A stretch of DNA of 64,000 bases from Trinickia violacea (GCF_005280735.1 NZ_CP040078.1:2914001-2978000); one strand, 5' to 3'. Counted from the stretch's first letter, positions 16,791 through 25,653 are shown. Notes: generated by a model not told the origin, from the sequence alone. A program made the numbers and translations.

Positions 16791-17822
16791 TCAAACCAGC
16801 ACATCCGCAAACACCCGCGCGGCAAACCGATCCGAACTCGTCCCTTCATTCAACACGCCGACCGATTTCAGATCGTCGGCATACAGCGCGATTTCCTTGA
16901 ACGCGTCGCCCACTGGGTGATGGCGGTCCGTATGGCTTTTGAGCATCGCGGTCAGTTGCTCCACATTCGCCCCCGGCGCATTCGGCGCGAAGATCGCAGC
17001 GGCTTCGGCCGGGTGATCCGCGGTCCACTCGGTGGCTTCGAGCAGCGCTTGCGTCAGCGCCTGCGCAGTCGCGCGGTCCTTACGGACGAGCGAGCCGCGC
17101 ACACCCAATACGCAGCACACGCGGTTGGCGTACTCGCCGCACAAGTTGTTCGACACTTCTTGCAAATGGTCCGTCTCGCGCAGCGTCCAGATGGTCGGAT
17201 CGCCATCGGCGATCGCGTGCACTTCGCCCTTTTTCAGCGCTTCGCCCAAGAGCGGCGCCGGATATTGCCGCCAGCGGACCTCGTTGTCGGGATCGACACC
17301 GATCTTCTTCAGCGAGATCGCGAAGAAATTCTTCGCCGGGCTTGCCATGTCGCTCACGCCCACCGTGCGGCCCTTGAGTCCTTGCAGATCGACGATGCCC
17401 GAGGCCCGCGTCGCGAGCAGCCGCATGCAGCCGCCGTGGATGCCCGCCGTCAGCTTGACGTCGAAGCCCTGTTCCAGCGGCTTGATCCAGCGCAGCGCCA
17501 TGCCGACACCCGCGTCCGATTTGCCCGTCGCGATGGCTTCGAGCAGCTGATCGGTCGAGCCCGCGAAGTTGACGAGTTCGACCTCCAGACCGTGCTTGCG
17601 AAAAAAACCCTGCTTGACGGCGACCGGGACGGGTGCGGTGCAGATCGCGCCCGCGTTCCACGAGAGCTTGAGCGGCTTCAACCCCTCGTCCGCGGACGCG
17701 CGCACGGCGGGCAACCCGAACGCGGCGCCGGAAAGCGCCACCGCGCCCGCCGCCCGTGCCGTGTTGCGCAGCCACGCGCGGCGCGCGAGGTTCGAAGGTG
17801 TGTTCTCGTCAAAGAGAGTCAT
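16791..17822 (-). CDS. ABC transporter substrate-binding protein (nitrate/sulfonate/taurine type)
   Basis: 343 residues. The N-terminus carries ARRAWLRNTARAAG, a Tat-like twin-arginine signal, then a hydrophobic stretch ending RASA. The mature part has LKLSWNAGAICTAPVPVAVKQGFF and KHGLEVELVNFAG, the usual first strand and helix of NMT1/SsuA-like binding proteins, then GLKGRTVGVSDMASPAK. It is the last gene of a minus-strand operon (binding protein, permease, ATPase, this gene), 52 bp after the ATPase gene. Two binding proteins served by one permease would broaden the range of sulfonates or related anions imported. Confidence 0.87.
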   Translation of the reverse strand: MTLFDENTPSNLARRAWLRNTARAAGAVALSGAAFGLPAVRASADEGLKPLKLSWNAGAICTAPVPVAVKQGFFRKHGLEVELVNFAGSTDQLLEAIATGKSDAGVGMALRWIKPLEQGFDVKLTAGIHGGCMRLLATRASGIVDLQGLKGRTVGVSDMASPAKNFFAISLKKIGVDPDNEVRWRQYPAPLLGEALKKGEVHAIADGDPTIWTLRETDHLQEVSNNLCGEYANRVCCVLGVRGSLVRKDRATAQALTQALLEATEWTADHPAEAAAIFAPNAPGANVEQLTAMLKSHTDRHHPVGDAFKEIALYADDLKSVGVLNEGTSSDRFAARVFADVLV

Positions 17823-17874
17823 GACGTTGCTTCCCCAATGTGTGATGGGATCTTTTTTCGCGCCGCTGCCTTTG

Positions 17875-18639
17875 CTACGTATCGAGGCCCAACATCCCCA
17901 AGACCTCGCGGCGCAACGATACGAGTGCCGGGTCGTCGCGATGACGCGGATACGGCGCGTCGTTGCGGACCTGCGCCACGATGCGCGCCGGCCGCTCGCT
18001 CAGAACGATGACGCGGTTCGCGACAACCAGCGCTTCTTCCACGTCATGCGTGACGAACAGCACCGAAAAGCCTTCTGCCTGCCACAAGCGGACGAGCTCG
18101 CCCTGCATGCGGATGCGCGTGAGCGAATCGAGCTTGCCGAAGGGCTCATCGAGCAGGAGCAGGTGCGGATCGTTGACGAGCGCGCGCGCCAGCGCCGCGC
18201 GTTGCGCCATGCCGCCCGAGAGCTGATGCGGAAAAGCGTTCGCGAATGTTGCGAGGCCAACCAGTTCGAGCGCTGCATCGATACGCTCGCCGGCGTCGTG
18301 CCGCGCGCCGCCGACAAGCGCCTTGCGTTTCGCACGCTGCGCCTGCGGCCCTAGCGCGACGTTGTCACGCACGGTGCGCCACGGGAACAGCGTCGGGTCC
18401 TGGAATACGACGACGCGCGAGGGGTCCGGGCCCATGACCCGTTCGCCGTCCGCATGTATCGAACCGCGCTCGGGCGCATCGAGGCCCGCGACGAGACGCA
18501 GCAAGGTCGATTTCCCGCACCCGCTCGCGCCGAGTAGCGCGACGAACTCGCCCGGCTCGATGGTGAGGCTGAGATCGTCGAGCACGGGCAGCACGTCGCC
18601 GCGCAGTGCGAACCGATGACTGACGTTGCGGATATCCAT
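17875..18639 (-). CDS. ABC transporter ATP-binding protein (SsuB/TauB-like)
   Basis: 254 residues from the ATG at 18639; a longer frame upstream runs antisense to sense through the permease gene and is not used. Walker A is LLGASGCGKSTLL, the Q-loop is FQDPTLFPW, the signature is LSGGMAQRAALARAL, Walker B is LLLLDEPFGKLD, and the switch His is in FVTHDVEEA. The FPWRTVRDNV stretch is characteristic of sulfonate/nitrate/taurine importers. It energises the importer formed with the permease gene just upstream. The operon position and family agree. Confidence 0.92.
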   Translation of the reverse strand: MDIRNVSHRFALRGDVLPVLDDLSLTIEPGEFVALLGASGCGKSTLLRLVAGLDAPERGSIHADGERVMGPDPSRVVVFQDPTLFPWRTVRDNVALGPQAQRAKRKALVGGARHDAGERIDAALELVGLATFANAFPHQLSGGMAQRAALARALVNDPHLLLLDEPFGKLDSLTRIRMQGELVRLWQAEGFSVLFVTHDVEEALVVANRVIVLSERPARIVAQVRNDAPYPRHRDDPALVSLRREVLGMLGLDT

Positions 18640-18701
18640 GCGAGCGCCCTGCCGCTTTCGAGGGGGCGCGGAATGGACGTGAGAAGGGGCGAGCGAAGCG
18701 G

Positions 18702-19748
18702 CTACCATTTGAGCAATCCTTTTTGCCAAGCGAGCACACGGTCGCGCACGCGGAACAGCAGCGTGATGAGCCCGGAGCACATCAGCGCCATCACGAGCAG
18801 CGCCGCGTACATGTTCGGATACGCCGCCCAGCCTTGCGCCCATTGCAGATACCAGCCGAGGCCCGCTTTCACGCCCATCATCTCGGCCACGATCAGCACC
18901 GCAAACGAGGCGCCGAGCCCCATGAAAAGTCCCACGAACACGGAAGGCAATGCAGCGGGAATCGCGACGCGCAGAATCAGGAACGTGGGCCGCGCGCCGA
19001 GTGTGCGGGCCACGTCGTAGTAGGCCGAATTCACGCTCGCGACGCCCGACCACGTGAGCACGGCAACCGGGAACGCGGTCGCGAGCGCGGTCAAGAACAC
19101 GCTTGCGCTGAAGCTCGACGGAAAGAAGAAGAACGCGAGCGGCAGCCACGCGGTGGCAGGCAACGGGCCGATCAGACGCAACACGGGATGCAGCCAATAG
19201 CCGACCGCTTTCGACCAACCGATGCTGACGCCAATCACGAAGCCTGCGAGCGCGCCCGCGACGTAGCCATAGGCGAGCAACACGAACGAATGCAGGACGC
19301 TCGACGCGAGCCTCGGCAGATCGTCGGCGAACACGGCGATCAACGCTTGCGGCGGCGCGAAGAACGGCCGCGGCAGCCATTCGAGTTGCGCGGTGACGAC
19401 CTCCCACGTGGTCAGCCCCAGCGACAGTGCAAGCAGCCACGGCGTCGCGTTCAGCCAGGCTCCGAGACTCAAACGGCCCGGCTGCGTCCGCACCTTTGCC
19501 GATGCACCAGAACGCCAAGCAACGACAGCGATGGCCAGCGACAGCGCGGCAAGCAACAGCTTGACGATCAGCAGCTCGCGCGTGTGGGGCCAGTCGTCGA
19601 GCGCCGGCCACCATTGCGTCACGGCCGCGCCGCCAAGCCATCCAAAGACGGCCAGCACTGCGACGACTCGCTTGCCGCTCGCGCGCGAAACGGGTGTGTC
19701 GTCCGCGGGGAAACGGGCGACGTCGAGAGTCTGAGTTTGCGTAGACAT
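18702..19748 (-). CDS. ABC transporter permease (SsuC/TauC-like) with N-terminal extension
   Basis: 348 residues, about 80-90 longer than a usual SsuC. The BPD_transp_1 core has the LGARPTFLILRVAIPAALP coupling-loop ('EAA') motif and GASFAVLIVAEMM. The N-terminal third adds extra hydrophobic segments (VVAVLAVFGWLGGAA and LLIVKLLLAALSLAIAV) before the conserved core. The ATG at 19748 is used. It is the inner-membrane channel of the importer whose ATPase and binding protein flank it. The 25-bp gap to the preceding binding-protein gene supports co-transcription. Confidence 0.9.
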   Translation of the reverse strand: MSTQTQTLDVARFPADDTPVSRASGKRVVAVLAVFGWLGGAAVTQWWPALDDWPHTRELLIVKLLLAALSLAIAVVAWRSGASAKVRTQPGRLSLGAWLNATPWLLALSLGLTTWEVVTAQLEWLPRPFFAPPQALIAVFADDLPRLASSVLHSFVLLAYGYVAGALAGFVIGVSIGWSKAVGYWLHPVLRLIGPLPATAWLPLAFFFFPSSFSASVFLTALATAFPVAVLTWSGVASVNSAYYDVARTLGARPTFLILRVAIPAALPSVFVGLFMGLGASFAVLIVAEMMGVKAGLGWYLQWAQGWAAYPNMYAALLVMALMCSGLITLLFRVRDRVLAWQKGLLKW

Positions 19749-19773
19749 GGTGATGCGTTCCGTCAAAGCGAGG

Positions 19774-20766
19774 TCATGCGGCACCGGCAATGCGAGTGTC
19801 CGAAATCGCGCGCACATCGATGCGGCGCGGCAGGATCGCATCGCGATACGCGCGGTCGGCCACTTTCTGCAGCGCCTCGATATCGGCGTCGTTGACGAAG
19901 CGCTGCTTTAGCGACGCGCGCTTCGTGATTTGCCTCGCGGCGTCGAGCGGCGAGCGCGTGAGCGTCGCGTAGATCTGCGCGTAGGCGTCGGGATTCGCGA
20001 GTGCCCAGTCGCCCGCGCGCTGATAGCGAACGAGGACGTCGGCGATGGCCGCGCGTTTCTTCGCGTCTGCCAGCGCCTCGCCCGACGCGGTGATGAAGCC
20101 GAGCCCGCTGTTGATGCCGGTGCCGTCGCGCAGAATCCGCGCTCCATGCTGCACGGCGATGCCGTAGTACGGATCGAAAGTCGCCCACACCTCGATCGCA
20201 CCGGATTCAAACGCGGCAAAGGCATCGACGGGCAGGATGAAGCGCACCGACACGTCGTCTTTCGTGAGCCCCGCTTCCGCGAGCGCGCCGTACAACTGGA
20301 ACTGCGAAATGCTGCCGCGCGCCGACGAAACGTGAACCGTGCGCCCTTTCAGATCGGCAACGGTGCGGATCGTCGAGCGGGGGCCGACGAGAATGCCGAG
20401 CTGCGCGCCCGAACCGACGCGCGTCGCGACGATCTTCAGCGTCGGGTCGCCGACGGCCGCCGCGAGAACCGGCAGGTCGCCCGCCGGCGCAAGATCGACG
20501 GAGCCCGCGCGCTGCGCTTCGAAAAGCGGCGCCGCGCCCTGGAAGTTGGCCCAGCGGTAGGCGTACGGTGCGCCGTCCAGCGCCTTGGCGGCTTCGACGA
20601 GCGCCCGGGTGCCGCCGGCCTGATCGCCGAGCACCAGCGTCAAGCTGTCGGCGGCGCTTGCGCGGCGCACACCCGAGGCGAAAGCGGTCGCGGCCAGCGG
20701 CGCCGCCGCGAGCGCGCGCAGCACGCGCCGTCGCACGAATAAAGACGTTGAAACAGAAGCGGTCAT
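19774..20766 (-). CDS. ABC transporter substrate-binding protein (aliphatic sulfonate type)
   Basis: 330 residues. The N-terminal region (LFVRRRVLRALAAAPLAATA, ending RASA) is a Sec or Tat signal. Mature domain signatures are LVLGDQAGGTRALVEAA, PLFEAQRAGSVDLAPAGDLP, ADLKGRTVHVSSARGS and EVWATFDPYYGIA, matching SsuA-like sulfonate binders. It is first in the importer operon, with the 35-bp element and the ahpC promoter in the 411-bp gap upstream. The 13.7-kb remnant is a closely similar but gutted paralogue. Confidence 0.9.
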   Translation of the reverse strand: MTASVSTSLFVRRRVLRALAAAPLAATAFASGVRRASAADSLTLVLGDQAGGTRALVEAAKALDGAPYAYRWANFQGAAPLFEAQRAGSVDLAPAGDLPVLAAAVGDPTLKIVATRVGSGAQLGILVGPRSTIRTVADLKGRTVHVSSARGSISQFQLYGALAEAGLTKDDVSVRFILPVDAFAAFESGAIEVWATFDPYYGIAVQHGARILRDGTGINSGLGFITASGEALADAKKRAAIADVLVRYQRAGDWALANPDAYAQIYATLTRSPLDAARQITKRASLKQRFVNDADIEALQKVADRAYRDAILPRRIDVRAISDTRIAGAA

Positions 20767-20835
20767 AGGTCCTCGCCGTCGATAGTGAGCACAGCGTAAC
20801 GACGAAGGACCGGCGTGAGAATTATTCTATTTTTA

Positions 20836-20870
20836 TATGTTTATCTCGATCCAATATTTACCGTTTGCAT
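20836..20870. promoter_or_regulatory. 35-bp conserved element, copy B
   Basis: Matches 8224-8258 at 27 of 35 positions in the same + strand orientation: TTTATCT at 20840-20846, TATTTA at 20855-20860 and TTTGCAT at 20864-20870. It lies 70 bp upstream of the minus-strand importer operon. Because orientation relative to the genes differs between copies, it is more likely a protein-binding site than a promoter core. Confidence 0.55.
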
Positions 20871-21069
20871 GTTTTGGCGTGTGGGTAAAATCGGAGTCGG
20901 CCGTGCGTGCCGGTCACCTTCGCCGGCCGCCCCCCCGACGAAAGAGGCGGTCCGCTCGTGCCTCCCGTCAACCCGGCGTATCTGACCGGCTGCTGGAGTC
21001 GCCGGACGCCTGATCGCCCCGCCTGATTGCCCCCTTCCCCCGCGACACTATGACCTAAGTAAATTTTTT

Positions 21070-21110
21070 CTATCGCCCAGATAGACACTATCGATTTGCA
21101 AAAACGATAG
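21070..21110. promoter_or_regulatory. Candidate OxyR-binding site of ahpC
   Basis: The region carries four ATAG/CTAT half-elements: CTAT-N7-ATAG at 21070-21084, then CTATCG-N11-CGATAG at 21088-21110. This resembles the OxyR pattern of ATAG/CTAT elements spaced by 7 nt, though the third spacing is not canonical. It lies 68-108 bp upstream of ahpC, a gene controlled by OxyR in many bacteria. Confidence 0.6.
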
Positions 21111-21177
21111 CGTTCCTTCAGTATAGAGCCTGGTTACACGCCAACCGTTCTATCCACCCACTGCTGAAGGAAACTCT

Positions 21178-21741
21178 ATGTCGCTCATCAACACCCAAGT
21201 CCAACCGTTCAAAGCACAAGCATTCCACAACGGCAAGTTCGTGGAAGTCACCGAGCAGTCGCTCTTGGGCCGGTGGTCGGTCGTGATCTTCATGCCGGCT
21301 GCCTTCACTTTCAACTGCCCGACCGAAGTCGAGGACGCAGCAGAAAACTACGCCGAGTTCCAAAAGGCCGAGGCGGAAGTCTACATCGTCACGACCGACA
21401 CGCATTTCTCGCACAAGGTGTGGCACGAAACGTCGGAAGCCGTGGGCAAGGCGAAGTTCCCGCTGGTCGGCGACCCGACGCACCAGCTGACCAACGCGTT
21501 CGGCGTGCACATCCCGGAAGAAGGCCTGGCGCTGCGCGGTACCTTCATCATCAACCCGGAAGGCCAGATCAAGACGCTGGAAGTGCATGACAACGCGATC
21601 GCTCGCGACGTCTCGGAAACGCTGCGCAAGCTGAAGGCCGCGCAATTCGTCGCCAAGAACCCTGGCCAAGTCTGCCCGGCCAAGTGGAAGGAAGGCGCGA
21701 AGACGCTGACCCCGTCGCTCGACCTGGTCGGCAAGATCTAA
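21178..21741 (+). CDS. ahpC: Alkyl hydroperoxide reductase subunit C (2-Cys peroxiredoxin)
   Basis: 187 residues, exactly AhpC length. The peroxidatic Cys is C47 in FTFNCPTEVED and the resolving Cys is C166 in GQVCPAKW. PLVGDPTHQLTNAFGV and ALRGTFIINPEGQI are typical of the AhpC/Prx1 group. It reduces H2O2, organic peroxides and peroxynitrite and is recycled by AhpF. An AAGGAA ribosome site precedes the ATG. ahpF follows 109 bp downstream, and an OxyR-like site lies upstream. Confidence 0.97.
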   Translation: MSLINTQVQPFKAQAFHNGKFVEVTEQSLLGRWSVVIFMPAAFTFNCPTEVEDAAENYAEFQKAEAEVYIVTTDTHFSHKVWHETSEAVGKAKFPLVGDPTHQLTNAFGVHIPEEGLALRGTFIINPEGQIKTLEVHDNAIARDVSETLRKLKAAQFVAKNPGQVCPAKWKEGAKTLTPSLDLVGKI

Positions 21742-21850
21742 GGCTCTCCCGAGTCTGCATCGTCAGTCATTGATTTGACGAACCGGCCGGGGTCCTCCCG
21801 GCCGGCACCGAAACACCACGTTCGTAACCTCTCAAGCATCGGGGATCATC

Positions 21851-23437
21851 ATGTTGGACGACAACCTCAAAGCCCAGTTGGAAGCCTATCTGCAACGCGT
21901 GAACCAGCCGTTCGAAATCGTGGCATCGCTGGACGAGCAGCCGAGCTCGCGCGAGCTCGAGACGCTGCTGCAGGCCATCGGCGGGCTGTCGGACAAGATC
22001 ACCGTGCGCACCGACGGCAACGACGCACGCAAGCCGTCGTTCAGCTTGAGCCCGGTGGGCGGCAAGCAAAGCCTGCGCTTTGCGGCTATCCCGCTCGGCC
22101 ACGAATTCACCTCGCTCGTACTCGCGCTCCTCTGGACCGGCGGCCATCCGCCCAAGGTCGAGCCCGAGCTGATCGAGCAAATCAAGGCACTCGACGGCGA
22201 CTATCGCTTCGAGGTCTACATGTCGCTGTCCTGCCATAACTGCCCGGACGTGGTGCAAGCGCTGAGCCTGATGGCCGTGCTGAATCCGCGCGTGCAGACC
22301 GTGGTGATCGACGGCGCGCTGTTCCAGAGCGAAGTCGACGAGCGCCAGATCATGGCCGTGCCGAGCGTGTATCTCAACGGCGAGATGTTTGGCGCCGGAC
22401 GCATGGACCTCGCGGAAATCGTCGCCAAGCTCGACACGGGCTCCGCCGAGCGCGAAGCGGCCAAGCTCGACGCCAAGGACGCTTTCGACGTGCTGATCGT
22501 CGGCGGCGGCCCCGCCGGATCGGCGGCTGCGGTCTACGCGGCGCGCAAGGGCATCGACACCGGCATCGCCGTCGAGCGCATGGGCGGCCAGGTCAACGAT
22601 ACGTTGTCGATCGAGAACTACATCTCGGTGCTCGAGACCGACGGCCCGAAATTCGGCGCGGCGCTCGAAGCGCAAGTGCGCCACTACGGCGTCGACATCA
22701 TGTCGCAACAGCGCGCCGTCGAGCTGATTCCGGCCGCGCAGCCGGGCGGCCTGGTCGGCGTACGGATGGAAAACGGCGGCGTGCTGCAGAGCCGCAGCGT
22801 CATCCTCTCGACCGGTGCGCGCTGGCGCAACGTCAACGTGCCGGGCGAGCAGGAATACAAGAACAAGGGCGTGGCCTACTGCCCGCATTGCGACGGCCCG
22901 CTCTTCAAGGGCAAGCACGTCGCAGTGATCGGCGGCGGCAACTCGGGCGTCGAAGCGGCGATCGATCTGGCGGGCGTCGTGGCGCACGTCACGCTGATCG
23001 AGTTCGCCGACCAGCTCAAGGCCGACGCGGTTCTCGTGGCGAAGCTCAACAGCCTGCCCAACGTGACCGTGAACGTGAACGCGCAAACCACCGAGATCAC
23101 GGGCGACGGCAACAAGGTCGATGGCCTGCGCTTCAAGGACCGCGTGAGCGGCGCGGAACACACGGTCGCGCTCGAAGGCGTGTTCGTGCAGATCGGCCTG
23201 GTGCCGAACACCGAGTGGCTCAAGGGCACGGTGGAGCTGAGCCGGTTCGGCGAGATCGTCGTCGATGCCAAGGGGCACACGAACGTGCCGGGTGTCTTTG
23301 GCGCGGGCGACTGCACGACCGTGCCGTACAAGCAGATCGTGATCGCGGCGGGCGACGGCGCGAAGGCGGCGTTGAGCGCGTTCGATTACCTGATTCGCAC
23401 GCCTTTGGTCGAAGAGACGGCTGCGATCGAGGCATGA
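21851..23437 (+). CDS. ahpF: Alkyl hydroperoxide reductase subunit F (NADH:peroxiredoxin reductase)
   Basis: 528 residues, full AhpF length. The N-terminal double-thioredoxin-fold domain has the CHNC redox motif (SLSCHNCPDVV, about 130). The thioredoxin-reductase-like part has IVGGGPAGSAAA for FAD, YCPHCDGPLF with the active dithiol, VIGGGNSGVEAA for NADH, and GVFGAGDCTTVPYKQI near the C-terminus. It passes electrons from NADH to AhpC. It follows ahpC in the usual order and probably shares its transcript. Confidence 0.97.
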   Translation: MLDDNLKAQLEAYLQRVNQPFEIVASLDEQPSSRELETLLQAIGGLSDKITVRTDGNDARKPSFSLSPVGGKQSLRFAAIPLGHEFTSLVLALLWTGGHPPKVEPELIEQIKALDGDYRFEVYMSLSCHNCPDVVQALSLMAVLNPRVQTVVIDGALFQSEVDERQIMAVPSVYLNGEMFGAGRMDLAEIVAKLDTGSAEREAAKLDAKDAFDVLIVGGGPAGSAAAVYAARKGIDTGIAVERMGGQVNDTLSIENYISVLETDGPKFGAALEAQVRHYGVDIMSQQRAVELIPAAQPGGLVGVRMENGGVLQSRSVILSTGARWRNVNVPGEQEYKNKGVAYCPHCDGPLFKGKHVAVIGGGNSGVEAAIDLAGVVAHVTLIEFADQLKADAVLVAKLNSLPNVTVNVNAQTTEITGDGNKVDGLRFKDRVSGAEHTVALEGVFVQIGLVPNTEWLKGTVELSRFGEIVVDAKGHTNVPGVFGAGDCTTVPYKQIVIAAGDGAKAALSAFDYLIRTPLVEETAAIEA

Positions 23438-23463
23438 TGCGCCATCACTGATGGCCGCGTAAT

Positions 23464-23535
23464 CCGCGGGCACGTGGTATTTCCCGCGGAATGCGCCAAC
23501 CCGGGACCTGAGATCCTCGCACGAGAGGCTCAGGT
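23464..23535 (+). terminator. Paired hairpins after ahpF
   Basis: Two inverted repeats follow the ahpF stop. CCGCGGG-N12-CCCGCGG lies at 23464-23489. A longer one, ACCTGAG to CTCAGGT with an inner CCTC/GAGG extension, lies at 23506-23535 and is followed by CCTTTGTCATTT. The second is a plausible intrinsic terminator with a weak U-tract. Confidence 0.55.
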
Positions 23536-23621
23536 CCTTTGTCATTTCAGGCGTGGGAAGCAAGGGCGCGGATCGTGGCGATCAACCTATACTGACCACT
23601 CCATGTCTTGCGGATGTCACC

Positions 23622-23822
23622 GTGTCAAAAACGCTCCATTCGGATCCATCGCTCGACGACCCTCGTCCGACACCGCCGCAACAACCGGATCTGGACGATT
23701 GCTGCCATAGCGGCTGCTCACCCTGTGTGTTCGATTTGTATGACGAGGCGCTGGAACGCTATGAAGCGGCGCTTGCTGCTTGGGAAGCGCGGCAAGCGGG
23801 AAAAAAGAAAGGGCGTCGATAA
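23622..23822 (+). CDS. Small Oxidored-like (OXLD1-type) protein
   Basis: 66 residues from a GTG at 23622. The core DLDDCCHSGCSPCVFDLYD followed by LERYEAALAAW matches the 'oxidoreductase-like' N-terminal domain (Pfam Oxidored-like), with its CC-x2-GC-x2-C cysteine cluster and a Pro-rich lead (PRPTPPQQPD). The tail is basic (AGKKKGRR). Family members are short cysteine-rich proteins of unknown biochemical role. It stands alone between the ahpF terminator and the convergent GntR gene. A start at 23553 is possible but gives an uncharacteristic N-terminus. Confidence 0.75.
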   Translation: MSKTLHSDPSLDDPRPTPPQQPDLDDCCHSGCSPCVFDLYDEALERYEAALAAWEARQAGKKKGRR

Positions 23823-23827
23823 ACGGC

Positions 23828-24535
23828 TCACAGAATCGCCATCGATTCCGTCATGTTCTGCCGCATGTAATCGAGGAAACGCTTCTGGAACAGCATGGTG
23901 TGCTCGTGGGCTGCTTTTTCTGCCGCATCGCCGTCTTTACGCGCGATCGCGTCAATCAACTCCTCATGGTCACGTCCCAGCTTCCCTGCCGTGGGCGAGC
24001 TGACCGTGAAATCAAAATGCAGATGCAGCAACCGCTGCCCTTCACCGAGAAGCCGCTCGTAATAGCCGACGAAGTAGGGATTGTTCGCCGCGTGCGCAAT
24101 GGCCATGTGCAGCGCTTTGTTCGTTTCGGACATCGCCTGGAAGTCGCCGCTTTCGACCGCCCGCATGTAAACGTCATCCGCTTTGCGGATGCGCGCGAGG
24201 TCGGCGTCCGTGCGATGCAAGGCGGCCAGCCGGGTCACCGCGCGCTGGATGAGGTCCAACGCCGAAATGTACTTCGGGAATTCGGCGATTTCGAACGGCG
24301 TGACGAGCGTCGTCCGGTTCGGAAGTATGGTCACCAGCCCTTCGCTGATCAACCGCGCGAGAGCATCGCGAACCGGGGAGCGAGAAAGACCGAACTGTGC
24401 CGCGAGCGACACTTCGTCTAATGGGGCCCCGGGTCTGAGTTGCAGCGTCAAAATCTGCTTTCGCAACTCCTCATAGATGTACCGTCCGCCATGTCGACGG
24501 CCGTTGGACTCAGTCTCCGTCGTGCCTTTGTTCAT
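23828..24535 (-). CDS. GntR-family (FadR/FCD) transcriptional regulator
   Basis: 235 residues. The winged helix-turn-helix is at residues about 15-80 (YEELRKQILTLQLRPG and LAAQFGLSRSPVRDALARL), followed by an FCD effector domain with its metal-binding residues scattered through NKALHMAIAHAANN and HEELIDAIA. The ATG at 24535 with GGTGG upstream is chosen over longer frames. It is the last gene after the hydroxyproline operon, 75 bp from the S/C-type proline-racemase gene, and is the natural candidate for its repressor, with a pyrroline or hydroxyproline intermediate as effector. That role is inferred from position. Confidence 0.9.
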   Translation of the reverse strand: MNKGTTETESNGRRHGGRYIYEELRKQILTLQLRPGAPLDEVSLAAQFGLSRSPVRDALARLISEGLVTILPNRTTLVTPFEIAEFPKYISALDLIQRAVTRLAALHRTDADLARIRKADDVYMRAVESGDFQAMSETNKALHMAIAHAANNPYFVGYYERLLGEGQRLLHLHFDFTVSSPTAGKLGRDHEELIDAIARKDGDAAEKAAHEHTMLFQKRFLDYMRQNMTESMAIL

Positions 24536-24609
24536 CGTTTCACCACCATCGTCGTGGGCCCGAAAAGACGGGCGCGCGTTCAAGTTTAGCATCGCGCGTA
24601 CCACGCCTC

Positions 24610-25641
24610 TTAGGCTTTCGGAAAGCCCGAGCCCCACGTATCGCTCAGCATGAAGCCCGCTGCCAGCGGGTCGTCCGGGTCGACGCCGATTTGCTGAAAA
24701 CCGTAGACCCACGCCCGCCCCTGAACACGCGGAAGCACCGCCGGCTTTCCTCCCACGTAGGTCTTGCCAAGCAGCTCGACGTTGAACTCCCCGCCTATCG
24801 TCGAGCGCGATTTCAGCCGGCTGCCAACGTCCGCCAAGCCCCGAGCAGCCAGCGTCGCCAGATTGGCCGAGCTTCCTGTTCCGCACGGCGACCTGTCGAC
24901 CCGGCCGGGAGGCAGTGTCGTGCACGTTTGATACAGCTCGTCGCTGATGCGATGACGAAACATCACATAGGCGACTTCGTTGATCTGCGGGTAAAGAGGA
25001 TGCTGTATCCGAATCTGCCGATTGATGATGTCCTTCAGCGCAACGCCAAGCTCAGCCAGTTCGCGGGCGTTCTCGGGGGCAATGGCCAATCCCGCTTGCT
25101 CGACGTCGACAAGCGCGTAATAAACACCGCCGAACGCGATGTCCGCTTTGATTTTTCCGAGCTGCGGCGTATCGAAGCTGAAGTCCAGCTGCTCGACAAA
25201 CGCGGGAACCATGTCGAGCGAGACCCCCGTGCAGCGCCCGTCCTTGCATGTTGCGCGAGCGGTGACGAGGCCCGCCGGCGTGTCGAGGACCACGGTCGTT
25301 TCGGGCTCTTGCATCTCCACCATGCCGAGCTCGAGCAGCGCGGTGACGACGCAGATGGCGTTGCTCCCGGACATCGGATGCGCCTTGTCCGCCTGCAGCA
25401 CGATGAACCCGGCATGCGCCTCCGGGCGAGTCGGCGGCAGCAGAAGATTGACCGACATCTGGAGGCAGCCTCGCGGCTCGAGCACGACCAGCCTGCGCAG
25501 ACTGTCGTCGACCTCGTTGATGTAGTTCATCTTGTCGAGCATCGTTTCACCGGGGATGCCGACCACGCCTCCCGTGATAACTTTGCCGATCTCGCCTTCG
25601 CAATGGACGTCGACGAGTTGAAGTGTTTTCTTCCAGCGCAT
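24610..25641 (-). CDS. Proline-racemase-family enzyme, Ser/Cys type (hydroxyproline epimerase or dehydratase)
   Basis: 343 residues, a full proline racemase fold. The second catalytic motif is intact (VDRSPCGTGSSA, C253), but the first reads HPMSGSN, so the usual Cys is Ser (S91) and the following His is also Ser. Proline racemases and 4-hydroxyproline epimerases carry Cys/Cys, and trans-3-hydroxyproline dehydratases commonly carry Cys/Thr. Ser/Cys members form a separate group with reported epimerase and dehydratase activity. The likely substrate is a 3- or 4-hydroxyproline. It is the second such enzyme in the operon, 12 bp after the ALDH gene. Confidence 0.85.
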   Translation of the reverse strand: MRWKKTLQLVDVHCEGEIGKVITGGVVGIPGETMLDKMNYINEVDDSLRRLVVLEPRGCLQMSVNLLLPPTRPEAHAGFIVLQADKAHPMSGSNAICVVTALLELGMVEMQEPETTVVLDTPAGLVTARATCKDGRCTGVSLDMVPAFVEQLDFSFDTPQLGKIKADIAFGGVYYALVDVEQAGLAIAPENARELAELGVALKDIINRQIRIQHPLYPQINEVAYVMFRHRISDELYQTCTTLPPGRVDRSPCGTGSSANLATLAARGLADVGSRLKSRSTIGGEFNVELLGKTYVGGKPAVLPRVQGRAWVYGFQQIGVDPDDPLAAGFMLSDTWGSGFPKA

Positions 25642-25653
25642 GAATGCCCCACG

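Larger units (their letters stand above)
20767..21177. promoter_or_regulatory. Divergent regulatory region between the sulfonate importer and ahpC
   Basis: This 411-bp region contains the second copy of the 35-bp element (20836-20870) and an OxyR-like site (21070-21110). The middle (about 20890-21050) is GC-rich with several short inverted repeats such as GCCGG-N8-CCGGC, but I could not match it to any riboswitch class. A 38-codon frame starting at 20869 is not supported by other evidence. Confidence 0.6.

Noticed and set aside
17875..19641. A 588-codon frame taken as one long ABC protein
   Set aside because: Only the part from 18639 downward is an ABC ATPase. The upstream part overlaps the permease gene in another frame and has the basic, motif-free composition of a shadow.
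18723..19895. 390-codon plus-strand frame across the permease and binding-protein genes
   Set aside because: It is rich in Arg, His, Ala and Gly with no domain or ribosome site and lies antisense to two well-supported genes. It is a product of GC-biased third positions.
20869..20985. 38-codon frame and possible riboswitch in the ahpC upstream region
   Set aside because: The frame has no support, and the GC-rich inverted repeats do not fit the core of any riboswitch class I could recall.
21767..23563. 598-codon minus-strand frame through ahpF
   Set aside because: It is antisense to a clearly recognised AhpF and has low-complexity basic and acidic composition without motifs.
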